From: Segatella hominis
GTDB lineage: Bacteria; Bacteroidota; Bacteroidia; Bacteroidales; Bacteroidaceae
Reading direction: 5' to 3'
Assembly (NCBI RefSeq): GCF_019249725.2
Contig: NZ_CP137559.1
Coordinates: 601,501-665,500 of the forward strand
DNA: 64,000 bases
The notes beneath the pieces are model-generated. The model ran no database searches, was not told where the DNA came from, and saw nothing but the letters and a program-made list of their open reading frames with translations. Below, one piece after another: positions 1-8,914 of this stretch. The position numbers were made by a program, and so were the translations under genes. How positions within the stretch are numbered: position 1 is the first letter of the stretch; the number at the start of each line of letters is the position of its first letter.

Positions 1-43
1 ATCATTTAGCAAAATAGTACAAGGGTTATAGAAAGAATTGTGT

Positions 44-51
44 TAACTTTG
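44..51 (+). promoter_or_regulatory. -7 promoter element of the mannan operon
   Basis: TAACTTTG, followed by C, matches the Bacteroidetes -7 consensus TAnnTTTG. It lies 46 nt before the first start codon of the operon. I see no good TTTG -33 element 19-21 nt upstream, so the promoter may need an activator. The activator gene is not in the window. Confidence 0.45.
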
Positions 52-97
52 CAACCGTAAAACAGAATGTTTAACTAACAAGATTAACAACGACAAT

Positions 98-1441
98 ATG
101 AATCATCGGATTGCAAATATTTTTAGGTTAATAATTATAGGTGTTCTGATAAGTGTGCTGGGGGCTTCAAGTCTCAGCGCACAAATCAGGGGAAACAACA
201 TCGTGGTAACGGTAACTCCTGACCATCAGGACTGGAATTACCGGGTAGGCGAGAAGGCTAACTTCACGGTGAATGTGAGAAAGAGCGGTACGCTACTCAA
301 TCAGGTGAAGGTAGATTATGAAGCCGGACCGGCAATGTTTCCGGAGGTGAAGAAAAGTACCACTCTCAAGGACGGAACCATGAAATGGTGTGGCAGTCAG
401 AACAGACCGGGCTTCTACCGCCTCAAGGTTATCGCTCATGTTGATGGCAAGGATTATGAGGGACTTTGCACGGCAGGTTTCTCTCCAGAGAAGATTCAGC
501 CTTTCGCACAGGAACCTAAGGATTTCGATGCTTTCTGGAAGAAGGCGCTGGATGAGGCAAGACAGAATGACCTCAATCCTACCAAGGTGCTTCTGCCTGA
601 GCGTTGTACCAAGGATAAGAATGTATATGAAATCAGTTATAACAGCAACCGCTGGGGCTCTAAGATGTATGGCATCCTAAGTGTACCGGTAAAAGAAGGC
701 AAGTATCCGGCTTTGCTCCGTGTGCCTGGTGCGGGTGTGCGCCCTTATGCCGGCGATACTTATACGGCTCCTGCTGAGTGCATCGTACTGGAAATCGGTA
801 TTCACGGTGTTCCTGTTACCATGCAGCAGAAGATTTATGATGATCTTGCCAATGGCGAACTGAATGGTTACTGGGATACCAATCTCGAGAATCCTTATCG
901 CAATGCTTACAGACGAGTAGTAACCGGTGCTGTCCGTGGTGTGGATTATATCGCTTCGCTCCCTGAGTGGAACGGAAAGACTATCGGTGTAACGGGTTCA
1001 TCACAGGGTGGATTCCTTTCCATCGCTGTGGCAGCTCTCGATAAGCGCATCACCTTCCTGGCTCCTGTTCATGATGCCATGTGTGATTATGAGGCTGAGA
1101 TTCACGGAGTTGCTGGCGGCTGGCCTCACTATTTCTATAAGGAAGACAAGGCGCAGGGGGCTGCATGGAAAGAGCAGAAACTTACTTATTTGGAAAAGGC
1201 AAGACTCGAAGGTGCACGCTATTATGATGGCGTCAACTTTGCCCGTCGCATCACTGTTCCTGGCTGGTACAGTTTCGGTTATAATGATGAGGTGGTTCCG
1301 CCAACATCATCTTACGGCCTTTATAATTCGGTAAAAGCGCCAAAGACATTGAGTCTGTATCAGATGACTGGTCATTTCTGGTATCAGGAACAATGGGATG
1401 AGTGGCAGGAATTTCTTACTAATCATCTTTTGGGTAAGTAG
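98..1441 (+). CDS. CE7-family acetyl (xylan/mannan) esterase, secreted
   Basis: An alpha/beta-hydrolase of the carbohydrate esterase 7 (AXE1/cephalosporin-C deacetylase) type that removes acetyl groups from polysaccharide or oligosaccharide. A signal peptide spans about residues 1-30 and ends near SLSAQ. An N-terminal beta-rich extension (about 30-140) precedes the hydrolase domain. The nucleophile motif GSSQGG and the later YNDEVVPP (Asp) and MTGHFW (His) give a complete catalytic triad. The protein has 447 residues, longer than the roughly 320-residue stand-alone CE7 enzymes because of the extension. It is the first gene before a mannanase, so I infer that it deacetylates acetylated mannan or glucomannan; a xylan role cannot be excluded. 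Confidence 0.85.
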   Translation: MNHRIANIFRLIIIGVLISVLGASSLSAQIRGNNIVVTVTPDHQDWNYRVGEKANFTVNVRKSGTLLNQVKVDYEAGPAMFPEVKKSTTLKDGTMKWCGSQNRPGFYRLKVIAHVDGKDYEGLCTAGFSPEKIQPFAQEPKDFDAFWKKALDEARQNDLNPTKVLLPERCTKDKNVYEISYNSNRWGSKMYGILSVPVKEGKYPALLRVPGAGVRPYAGDTYTAPAECIVLEIGIHGVPVTMQQKIYDDLANGELNGYWDTNLENPYRNAYRRVVTGAVRGVDYIASLPEWNGKTIGVTGSSQGGFLSIAVAALDKRITFLAPVHDAMCDYEAEIHGVAGGWPHYFYKEDKAQGAAWKEQKLTYLEKARLEGARYYDGVNFARRITVPGWYSFGYNDEVVPPTSSYGLYNSVKAPKTLSLYQMTGHFWYQEQWDEWQEFLTNHLLGK

Positions 1442-1517
1442 TATGAACGATTTTTTTGTTACTAAATTACGAGATATTTCCAAATTGAATATTTACTAAA
1501 CTACGAGATATAAAAAC

Positions 1518-2702
1518 ATGAAAATTAAAAGCATGAAAATTAAAAGAATGTTGATGGGAGCAGTTTGTTGCCTTGCTTTTGAAGGCGCTTTTGCGCAGTC
1601 TCCTGACAGTAGCGCTTCAAAGCATGGCATTGCAACTTGCAGCCCTGGTTGTGCTTCGGTTTCAACTCAAAAGTGTGGTAGTTCATCTGCCAAACAACTT
1701 TTGGATCGCTTGAGATTGTTGCAAGATCAGGGAATCATGGTGGGGCATCAGGATGATCCTGTCTATGGTACTACCTGGAAATGGGACGAGGGAAAGAGTG
1801 ATGTGCTTCTTACTACGGGTGATTATCCGGCAGTAATGGGATTTGACCTTGGTAAATTAGAACTGGATAGTAAAGAAAACCTGGATGGCGTGCCTTTTGA
1901 TAGAATGCGTCAGGAAATCATTGCTCAGTTCAAGCGCGGAGGTATTATCACTTTGAGCTGGCATCCATGGAATCCGGTGACAGGAGAAAATGCCTGGGAT
2001 CCGAAGGGTGATGCTGTGAATGCGATACTCGAGGGGGGTGCCCAACAGAAGAAATTTGAGTCTTGGCTGAAGAAGGTTGCTGATTTCATTAATTCTCTCC
2101 AGACCTGTTGCGGGAAGAAAGTTCCTGTGATTTTCCGTCCATGGCATGAGATGAATGGCGGCTGGTTCTGGTGGGGTGCCAATAGTTGTACTCCTGAGCA
2201 ATACAAGATGCTTTACATCAAGACCTATGTGACTTTGATGAAAGCTGGTTGTGATAACATCGTATGGGCATGGTCTCCTAATCTGAGTGACAAGAAGGAT
2301 GTGGATTCTTTCCTGAGATGTTATCCAGGTGGTGATTTTGTTGATCTCATCGGTGTTGATATCTATGAATTTGACGACAGTGATGTCAACTATCAGAAGA
2401 ATCTCGTCGAGACTTTAGATGTGATGAAGCTTGCAGCAGAGAAAGTGGGAAAGATGGCTGCGTTGACAGAAACCGGTTGCCGTGGTATTTCCAAAAAGAA
2501 AGACTGGTTTACCAAGACGCTTTGGCCAGTTTTGCAGAACTATCAGTTGAGTTATGTGCTCTTCTGGCGCAATGCTTGGGATAAACCACAGGAGGAAGCC
2601 TATCTTCCTGGGGTGAAGGATGGAGCCATTGTCAAGGATTTCAAGAAATTCTATAATGAATCAAAGGTTCTTTTTGTAAAGGATATAGTAGGTAACGAGT
2701 GA
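1518..2702 (+). CDS. GH26 endo-beta-1,4-mannanase
   Basis: Glycoside hydrolase family 26 enzyme that cleaves internal beta-1,4-mannosidic bonds. The family signature WHEMNGGWFWWG carries the acid/base Glu, and TETGC near the C-terminus carries the probable nucleophile Glu. A signal peptide occupies about residues 1-27 (hydrophobic stretch ending FEGAFAQ), so the product is exported. The first codons contain a 15-bp tandem duplication, giving two possible starts (1518 and 1533); both precede the signal peptide and I keep the first. A Cys-rich stretch at about 35-55 follows the signal. Length of 394 residues fits the family. It lies 76 nt after the esterase and 79 nt before the phosphorylase, as in known mannan operons of Bacteroides. 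Confidence 0.93.
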   Translation: MKIKSMKIKRMLMGAVCCLAFEGAFAQSPDSSASKHGIATCSPGCASVSTQKCGSSSAKQLLDRLRLLQDQGIMVGHQDDPVYGTTWKWDEGKSDVLLTTGDYPAVMGFDLGKLELDSKENLDGVPFDRMRQEIIAQFKRGGIITLSWHPWNPVTGENAWDPKGDAVNAILEGGAQQKKFESWLKKVADFINSLQTCCGKKVPVIFRPWHEMNGGWFWWGANSCTPEQYKMLYIKTYVTLMKAGCDNIVWAWSPNLSDKKDVDSFLRCYPGGDFVDLIGVDIYEFDDSDVNYQKNLVETLDVMKLAAEKVGKMAALTETGCRGISKKKDWFTKTLWPVLQNYQLSYVLFWRNAWDKPQEEAYLPGVKDGAIVKDFKKFYNESKVLFVKDIVGNE

Positions 2703-2781
2703 AGAACGAATAGTGAAGAATCCAATATATTTACTAATCATCAAACTCAAAGTATAAGAAACAATAAAATAAAGATAGAAT

Positions 2782-3954
2782 ATGACAACTTTTCAAGACA
2801 AAGTAAAAGCTTTGCGTGCTCATCATGAGGAATTGCTGTGCCGCAAGAATGAACCTGTAGAGTGGGGAAACGGAATCTACGAGAAATATAAGAACCCAAT
2901 CCTCACCGCAGAACATACTCCATTGGAGTGGCGATACGACTTCGATGAGAAGAGTAACCCATATCTGATGCAGCGTATCATGATGAATGCTACCCTCAAT
3001 TCGGGTGCCATCAAGTGGAACGGAAAGTATCTCCTCGTTGTCCGTGTAGAAGGTGCCGACCGCAAGAGTTTCTTTGCTGTAGCAGAAAGCCCTAACGGTA
3101 TAGATAATTTCCGTTTCTGGGATGAACCTATTACAATGCCTGAGGACGTCATTCCTGCTACCAATATTTATGATATGCGTCTGACTGCTCACGAAGATGG
3201 ATATATTTATGGTGTGTTCTGTGCAGAGCGTCATGATGACAGCCAGCCAGGCGATTTGAGTGCTGCAACTGCAACTGCTGCTATTGCACGTACCAAAGAT
3301 TTGGTAAGTTGGGAACGACTTCCAGACTTGAAGACTAAGAGCCAGCAGCGCAATGTTGTGCTTCATCCGGAATTCGTAGATGGCAAGTATGCTTTCTATA
3401 CCCGTCCACAGGATGGCTTTATTGATACAGGTTCTGGTGGAGGTATCGGCTGGGCTTTGGTGGATGACATCACTCATGCAGAGATTACAGAAGAAAAGAT
3501 TATCAATGCCCGTCATTATCATACTATTCAGGAGGTGAAGAATGGAGAAGGTCCTCATCCTATCAAAACTGATAAGGGTTGGTTGCATTTGGCTCATGGC
3601 GTACGTGGTTGTGCAAGCGGTCTCCGTTATGTGCTCTATATGTATATGACATCTTTGGAAGATCCTACTAAGGTGATTGCTGAACCTGGTGGATACTTGC
3701 TGGTTCCTGAAGGGGGTGAGTATATTGGTGATGTAATGAATGTGGTCTTTGCAAACGGTTGGATTGCTGATGAGGATGGAACAGTCTTCATCTACTATGC
3801 TTCTTCTGATACAAGAATGCATGTGGCTACTTCTACTATCGATCGTTTGGTAGATTATTGCATGAATACGCCTCAGGATGGCTATCGTACAGCTCTGAGT
3901 GTAGAGACTATCAAGAAGTTAGTGGCTAAGAATAAGGCAACTTTGGGAAAGTAG
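2782..3954 (+). CDS. GH130 4-O-beta-D-mannosyl-D-glucose phosphorylase
   Basis: GH130 phosphorolytic enzyme. It converts mannosyl-beta-1,4-glucose plus phosphate to mannose-1-phosphate and glucose. There is no signal peptide, so it acts in the cytoplasm. Length of 390 residues and the N-terminal run with EWGNGIYEKYKNP match the mannosylglucose phosphorylase subgroup (GH130_1) rather than the shorter mannooligosaccharide phosphorylases. The five-bladed propeller fold shows in repeated WERLPDLK and HPEFVDGKY type strands. Having the epimerase two genes downstream strongly supports this substrate, because the epimerase supplies mannosylglucose from mannobiose. The subgroup assignment is by recognition, not alignment. 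Confidence 0.9.
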   Translation: MTTFQDKVKALRAHHEELLCRKNEPVEWGNGIYEKYKNPILTAEHTPLEWRYDFDEKSNPYLMQRIMMNATLNSGAIKWNGKYLLVVRVEGADRKSFFAVAESPNGIDNFRFWDEPITMPEDVIPATNIYDMRLTAHEDGYIYGVFCAERHDDSQPGDLSAATATAAIARTKDLVSWERLPDLKTKSQQRNVVLHPEFVDGKYAFYTRPQDGFIDTGSGGGIGWALVDDITHAEITEEKIINARHYHTIQEVKNGEGPHPIKTDKGWLHLAHGVRGCASGLRYVLYMYMTSLEDPTKVIAEPGGYLLVPEGGEYIGDVMNVVFANGWIADEDGTVFIYYASSDTRMHVATSTIDRLVDYCMNTPQDGYRTALSVETIKKLVAKNKATLGK

Positions 3955-4122
3955 TTAAGTAAAAGATGAGATAAAGATTGTAGGGATTCTTTTTCCTCAA
4001 GCGTATTATAAAGCGCTTGGGGATTGAGTCCCTATTTTTGTGGTGAAGTGTTTTTGCTTTGCCTCATATATCTCATAAAGACACTTAACGCTTTATAAAT
4101 AACTTAATAACATATTAAATTA

Positions 4123-5466
4123 ATGGCAAGTATAAAAGAAAAAATAGCATACGCATTGGGTGATGCAGCTGCTGGTGGTATAGTTTGGAAGGTAATGTCT
4201 ATTGCTTTCCCTTTGTTTTTTACAAATGTCTTTGGACTTTCATTTGCTGATGCAGCAGTATTGATGCTTGTTGCCCGTATGTTTGATGTGGTGACAGATC
4301 CATTGATGGGTAGTCTGGCTGACCGTACCCAATCTCGTTTTGGTACCTATCGCCCATGGCTTATTTTTGGTGCGATTCCTTTTGGACTGATTTTTGCATT
4401 GCTACTCTATACTCCAGATTTCGGTCCTGTGGGTAAAAGAATCTATGCATATACTTTGTATCTCCTGATGATGGCAGTATATACCATGGTGAATGTACCT
4501 TATGGTTCCTTGTTGGGTGTGATGACCGATGATGCCAATGAGACAAACCAGTTTTCTTCTTTCCGTATGGTAGGAGCCTATGCAATGGGATTCATCACAT
4601 TACTTTCTTTCCCTTATCTGCAGAAAATGGTGGGTGGTACAGATGCACATCAATATGCTGTGATAGGTGCAGTTCTTGGTGTTGTTGCAGCCGTGATGAC
4701 TTTGGCTTGTGGCCTTATGACAAAAGAACGACTGAAACCAAAGCGTGCAGAGAAGTTCTCTTTCCATCAATTTGTGGATTTGGTACACAATAAAGCCTGG
4801 TTGTATATGACGGCCATTGCTGTATGTACCAATTTCTTTAATGGTTTCCGCTATGCTGTAGCCGGATATATGTTTGATTATTGCTTGCATGGTAATGTGA
4901 CTGTAGAAGGGCTGATTATCAATTATACCGTTTTTATGGCATTTGGTGAGGTTACCTGTATGATTTTTGGTGGAGTGTCTCCTTGGTTTACCCGCTTGGT
5001 TGGTTCTAAACGTATGGCTTTCTTCTGGGCTGCGGCACTTTGTCTGGTACTTTCCATAGTTTTCTTCTTTATCCCAATGGATCCGTCTTATATTTGGGTT
5101 ATGATAGTTTTGGTTGTACTCACTTCTATAGGTATTGGTATTTATTCACCATTGATGTGGTCTATGTATGCTGATGTGGCTGATTATCATACAGAACACT
5201 TCGGGACATCCGCAACCGGACTTATCTTCTCATCTGGTACCATGTCTCAAAAGTTTGGTACAGCCATCTCTGGTTCATTGATAGCATTATTGTTGGGTAT
5301 GGCAGGAGCTAATATGATAACTGATGCGATGGGTAATACGATGATAGACCCTAAGTCTGTGACAGATTCTGTGCTTACCATGGTATGGTCTCTGTTCTCT
5401 CTGTTCCCTGCTGTCATCGCCTTCTTGCTGATGGTATTAAGTTGGCTGTTCCCAATCAAGAAATAA
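4123..5466 (+). CDS. GPH-family sugar:cation symporter (probable mannobiose importer)
   Basis: A 447-residue protein with about 12 hydrophobic segments, of the glycoside-pentoside-hexuronide (MelB-like) branch of the major facilitator superfamily. The N-terminal DAAAGGIVWKVMS and the first cytoplasmic loop DPLMGSLADRTQSRFGTYRP are characteristic; the Asp residues in this part bind the coupling cation in MelB. It sits between the phosphorylase and the epimerase, with only 2 nt to the latter, so it very probably carries beta-1,4-mannobiose across the inner membrane. The 168-nt gap before it shows no terminator that I can defend. Confidence 0.9.
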   Translation: MASIKEKIAYALGDAAAGGIVWKVMSIAFPLFFTNVFGLSFADAAVLMLVARMFDVVTDPLMGSLADRTQSRFGTYRPWLIFGAIPFGLIFALLLYTPDFGPVGKRIYAYTLYLLMMAVYTMVNVPYGSLLGVMTDDANETNQFSSFRMVGAYAMGFITLLSFPYLQKMVGGTDAHQYAVIGAVLGVVAAVMTLACGLMTKERLKPKRAEKFSFHQFVDLVHNKAWLYMTAIAVCTNFFNGFRYAVAGYMFDYCLHGNVTVEGLIINYTVFMAFGEVTCMIFGGVSPWFTRLVGSKRMAFFWAAALCLVLSIVFFFIPMDPSYIWVMIVLVVLTSIGIGIYSPLMWSMYADVADYHTEHFGTSATGLIFSSGTMSQKFGTAISGSLIALLLGMAGANMITDAMGNTMIDPKSVTDSVLTMVWSLFSLFPAVIAFLLMVLSWLFPIKK

Positions 5467-5468
5467 AA

Positions 5469-6674
5469 ATGATATTAAAACTAAATACCTCTATGGGAAA
5501 TTTGAAACTGACAATGAAGGATATTCTGGAGAATAATATCCTCAACTATTGGATTGACCGTGTAACCGACCATGAGAATGGCGGTTACTATGGTCGTGTA
5601 GATGGTCATGAAAATGTGCATCCTCAAGCAGAAAAGGGTGCTATCATGAATGCTCGAATTCTATGGGCATTCTCTGCGGCTTATCGTGTATTGAAGAAGC
5701 CTGAGTATCTGGAGGCAGCTACAAGGGCTAAGGAATATGTACGTGATCATTTCCTGGATAAGGAGTATGGTGGTGTTTACTGGAGCGTCGATTTCAAGGG
5801 CAATCCATTGGATACAAAGAAACAGACTTATGCTATTGGTTTTACGATCTATGGTATGTCTGAATATGCTCGTGCCACAGGTGATAAAGAAGCATTAGAT
5901 ATTGCTATTTCTCTTTATCATGATATAGAGAAACATGCTTTTGATAGTGTGAATAATGGTTACATTGAGGCGCAGACTCGTGAGTGGAATCCTATTGCTG
6001 ATATGCGCCTGTCTGATAAGGATGAGAATGGAAGCCGTACAATGAATACTCATCTTCACATCATTGAACCATATACCAATCTATATCGTGTATGGAAGTC
6101 TCCTGAATTGGAGAAGAGTATCAGAAACCTTCTGGATATCTTTACAGACAAGTTGCTCAATAAGGAGACTTATCATCTTGATTTGTTCTTCAATGATGAA
6201 TGGGTAGGTAAGCGCAATATTGAGAGTTATGGTCATGATATCGAGGCCTCCTGGCTGCTCCATGAGACCGCTTTGGTTCTCGGTGACAAGAAGGTACTTC
6301 TCAAGATAGAAAAGATTATCCGTCGAATAGCAGATGCTGCTGATGAAGGTTTGCGTCCTGATGGCAGTATGGTTTATGAGCATTGGAAAGATAATGATAA
6401 ATATGATTTGCAGCGCCAGTGGTGGGTGCAGTGCGAGAATATTATTGGTCATATAGACCTCTATCAATATTTCCATACAGAGGAGTCGTTGGAGACGGCC
6501 ATCCTGTGCTGGAATTATGTAGCTAAGCATTTGCTGGATGGAAAAAATGGAGAATGGCATTGGGCTGTGCTTGAAGATGGTAGTCTGAATCTTGATGATG
6601 ATAAGGCAGGTTTCTGGAAGTGTCCTTACCATAATAGTCGTATGTGTCTGGAACTTATTGAGCGTGAATACTAA
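5469..6674 (+). CDS. Cellobiose/mannobiose 2-epimerase
   Basis: N-acylglucosamine 2-epimerase superfamily, (alpha/alpha)6 barrel. It converts beta-1,4-mannobiose to 4-O-beta-mannosyl-glucose. I chose the ATG at 5469, 2 nt after the symporter stop, giving 401 residues; an upstream in-frame start at 5385 lies inside the symporter and is unlikely. A second ATG at 5493 is also possible and gives a start closer to known enzymes of about 390 residues. Family marks seen are NGGYYGRVD near the start, WLLHETALVLG in the middle, and GFWKCPYHNSRMCLE at the C-terminus. The conserved His residues of the active site are present in these blocks. It completes the mannobiose pathway with the GH130 enzyme. Confidence 0.92.
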   Translation: MILKLNTSMGNLKLTMKDILENNILNYWIDRVTDHENGGYYGRVDGHENVHPQAEKGAIMNARILWAFSAAYRVLKKPEYLEAATRAKEYVRDHFLDKEYGGVYWSVDFKGNPLDTKKQTYAIGFTIYGMSEYARATGDKEALDIAISLYHDIEKHAFDSVNNGYIEAQTREWNPIADMRLSDKDENGSRTMNTHLHIIEPYTNLYRVWKSPELEKSIRNLLDIFTDKLLNKETYHLDLFFNDEWVGKRNIESYGHDIEASWLLHETALVLGDKKVLLKIEKIIRRIADAADEGLRPDGSMVYEHWKDNDKYDLQRQWWVQCENIIGHIDLYQYFHTEESLETAILCWNYVAKHLLDGKNGEWHWAVLEDGSLNLDDDKAGFWKCPYHNSRMCLELIEREY

Positions 6675-6696
6675 TACTACTTTTTATAATAGAATC

Positions 6697-6732
6697 AAAT
6701 GTCTGGAGATTTTTATCTTCAGGCATTTTTTT
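6697..6732 (+). terminator. Terminator of the mannan operon
   Basis: Imperfect hairpin starting AAATGTCTG with a TTTT loop and its partner CAGGCATT, followed by a run of seven T. It starts 22 nt after the epimerase stop codon. Confidence 0.75.
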
Positions 6733-6931
6733 ATAATATGCAAAAATAGTATTTGTTTTTTTTCTATTTTTATCATATTCATCTTTTTGGATAAGTTTAT
6801 TGGATTGCTGTTAATTGCATGAATATACTTTTATGTAATAACAATAAAATCATAGTTTTTTATATATTTCCAATAAAAATGCGATTATTATAGTTAAATA
6901 CACTTAATTGTGTCTGCTATATCAAGATATA

Positions 6932-6963
6932 TTTGGATTTTCTGAATATTTATACTAACTTTG
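6932..6963 (+). promoter_or_regulatory. Promoter of the small membrane protein at 7035
   Basis: TTTG at 6932-6935, exactly 20 nt spacer, then TAACTTTG at 6956-6963, followed by C. This is a textbook Bacteroidetes promoter and implies a 5' leader of about 65 nt. The rest of the 360-nt gap 6675-7034 is AT-rich and holds only the terminator of the preceding operon. Confidence 0.8.
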
Positions 6964-7034
6964 CATATAATATTATATATATATTGTTACACACTATTTT
7001 GTTTTAACTTTTAATAAAAGAACGTCTTTTAAGT

Positions 7035-7403
7035 ATGGATAAAGAGTTTGAGGACTATTGGAATTTGCATCAGCGGCATTTGATATTAAGTGCACCTGAG
7101 AAGCTGCGCTCAGAATATATGGAAGCCGGCCGTTTGGACTCTCCTGCAGATTGGGTTTGTTTTATCCTTCCTGTTGGAGTGGGTATATTGCTGCAGCCAT
7201 TTCTGAGATTTACAAGTGAAATTCTGTCATGGGCAATAGTTTTAGTCGTCGTTGTTGTATTGTTTGTTCTCATGCAAATGATAAAGCCATACATATCCAA
7301 GAAAAAGACCGAGGCTGAAGCCTTGGAAGAAATTAAGAAATATTATTATGAGCGTTATAAGAAAACAGGAAAGTTAGATACATTGGAACCTTGGAATAAT
7401 TAG
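7035..7403 (+). CDS. Small membrane protein of unknown function
   Basis: A 122-residue protein that I do not recognise. Residues about 37-55 and 60-80 form two close hydrophobic helices (around PVGVGILLQPFL and AIVLVVVVVLFVLM). A charged C-terminal tail rich in Lys/Glu/Tyr follows (EEIKKYYYERYKKTG). There is no signal peptide. The N-terminal 30 residues are acidic/aromatic (MDKEFEDYWNLHQRH). It has its own strong promoter and is followed by a convergent terminator hairpin, so it is a single-gene unit. A role cannot be inferred from neighbours. Confidence 0.7.
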   Translation: MDKEFEDYWNLHQRHLILSAPEKLRSEYMEAGRLDSPADWVCFILPVGVGILLQPFLRFTSEILSWAIVLVVVVVLFVLMQMIKPYISKKKTEAEALEEIKKYYYERYKKTGKLDTLEPWNN

Positions 7404-7432
7404 CTTCCTTGTGGTTCATATGTTTAAATATA

Positions 7433-7476
7433 GATTTCATGATTGCTTAACATTGTCGTTAAACAATCATGAAATC
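7433..7476. terminator. Bidirectional terminator hairpin between convergent genes
   Basis: Perfect 13-bp inverted repeat (GATTTCATGATTG at 7433-7445, partner at 7464-7476) with an inner TTAAC/GTTAA extension and a short loop. It lies between the small membrane gene and hemW and includes the last codons of hemW. There is no long T run, so termination strength is uncertain. Confidence 0.5.
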
Positions 7477-8634
7477 TCCCATAATGTCGTCTGAAATATA
7501 AATTCCTTCTCTTGTCAATGACAAACGATCGTTTTGTTTGTCTATTTTCATGAGTCCTCTTTTTATTTTGTCGTTTGCTTCGTCGAGCAATTTCTCCAGA
7601 TAGCATTTTCCAAATTCCTTTTCTGTCTTTTCCAGATCAATACCATCACTTGTTCTTAAGGCTGTCGTTATCAAATCATTATAACGTGTAGCAAGGCCAA
7701 GGTGTTCTTTTTCCGAAGGTAAGATTCCTTGATGGATGCTATTGATATATTGTTGAATGTTATTGATGTTCCAACTTCTGATTACTTCCATCTTGCCTGA
7801 TTGATTCCTTGCTCTACGATAGGAATGTGCTGCTGCGCCCAGTCCTATGTATGGAGTTTCGTTCCAATAGCTGCTGTTGTGTCGTGAGCGGTAGCCTGGT
7901 TTTGCAAAATTACTGATTTCGTAATGTTCATATCCAGAAATAGTAAGCATATCAACCAAGGTGTCGTACATGTTTCTGCTTAATTCTTCATCAATTTCTT
8001 CTATCTTCCCTTGTTCCAGCATTTTGTATAATGGAGTTCCTTCTTCATACATGAGGCTATAGGCGGATATGTGTTCTACACCTAATTGTAAAGCCTGTAG
8101 AATATCATATTTCCAATCTTCTATGTTCTCTTTTGGAAAACCGAACATGAGATCGATACTGATGTTTTCTATTCCAGTTTTTCTCAATAGAGATACAGCT
8201 TCTTTTACTTCAGTAGTATTGTGGCGCCTGCGAAGGAATTGAAGTCTTTGGTCAGAGAATGTCTGTGCTCCCATGCTGACTCTGTTGACTGGTAGTTTCC
8301 CCAGAGTCTTGCAATAGTCGGGTGTAACATCATCAGGATTGCATTCCATGGTGATTTCCATATTCTTGGAAAATAAATCCCCATACGTCTCTTTTAGCTT
8401 CGTGAAAATCTGCAGCAGATGTCCATCTGAGAGTTGGCTTGGTGTGCCACCGCCCAGATAGATGGTTTCAATAGGGTAGTTGTCGCCCAATGCCTGGATT
8501 GCTGGTCGCAGTTCCATTTCTTTGCATAAAGCATCTACATAATCATCTTTCCATTTGAGAGATGTAGTACTATAAAAGTCGCAGTAAATGCATCGACTTT
8601 CGCAAAAAGGGATATGTATGTAAATTCCTGCCAT
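7459..8634 (-). CDS. hemW: HemW-like radical SAM protein (heme chaperone)
   Basis: A 391-residue member of the HemN/HemW radical SAM family. The cluster-binding motif CESRCIYC occupies residues 11-18 and is followed by DF, as in HemW, rather than the fourth Cys seen in true HemN coproporphyrinogen dehydrogenases. The next blocks are also typical: YLGGGTPSQL, EITMECNPDDV, MGAQTF, DLMFGFP and ISAYSLMYEEGTPL. HemW proteins bind heme and are thought to deliver it to acceptors; the older name, oxygen-independent coproporphyrinogen III oxidase, is probably wrong for this branch. A minus-strand -7 element TAATTTTG lies about 122 nt upstream (8756-8763). Confidence 0.9.
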   Translation of the reverse strand: MAGIYIHIPFCESRCIYCDFYSTTSLKWKDDYVDALCKEMELRPAIQALGDNYPIETIYLGGGTPSQLSDGHLLQIFTKLKETYGDLFSKNMEITMECNPDDVTPDYCKTLGKLPVNRVSMGAQTFSDQRLQFLRRRHNTTEVKEAVSLLRKTGIENISIDLMFGFPKENIEDWKYDILQALQLGVEHISAYSLMYEEGTPLYKMLEQGKIEEIDEELSRNMYDTLVDMLTISGYEHYEISNFAKPGYRSRHNSSYWNETPYIGLGAAAHSYRRARNQSGKMEVIRSWNINNIQQYINSIHQGILPSEKEHLGLATRYNDLITTALRTSDGIDLEKTEKEFGKCYLEKLLDEANDKIKRGLMKIDKQNDRLSLTREGIYISDDIMGDFMIV

Positions 8635-8755
8635 GATTTTTATATTTTAATTTGTGATATCATCGTCTTTTTGTTCAGACGTGAAGTCTCTTGTTTACAT
8701 TCTGTGTTTCCTTATATAATAAGGTGTAAGCACGAAAAGAGTATTTAATAAGGTG

Positions 8756-8763
8756 CAAAATTA
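8756..8763 (-). promoter_or_regulatory. Probable -7 element for hemW
   Basis: Read on the minus strand this is TAATTTTG followed by C, the Bacteroidetes -7 consensus. No TTTG occurs at the -33 position. A direct repeat AATAAGGTG occurs twice nearby (about 8718 and 8747). Confidence 0.4.
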
Positions 8764-8914
8764 CTAATATGTTTTAAAAATAGAGCATTTTTAGGTCGAA
8801 AATTTTGCATGGGTCAGAAAAAAGTGGTAACTTAGAAAACGAATTCAGGAGAAGATGCCTTGGTGTCCTCTCCTCGCTAACAATTATGTATAACCCTTAA
8901 AATCTATAAGCGTC

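Noticed and set aside
2734..3822. Long minus-strand ORF (362 codons) opposite the GH130 gene
   Set aside because: It is a shadow of a clearly conserved gene; its translation shows no family features.
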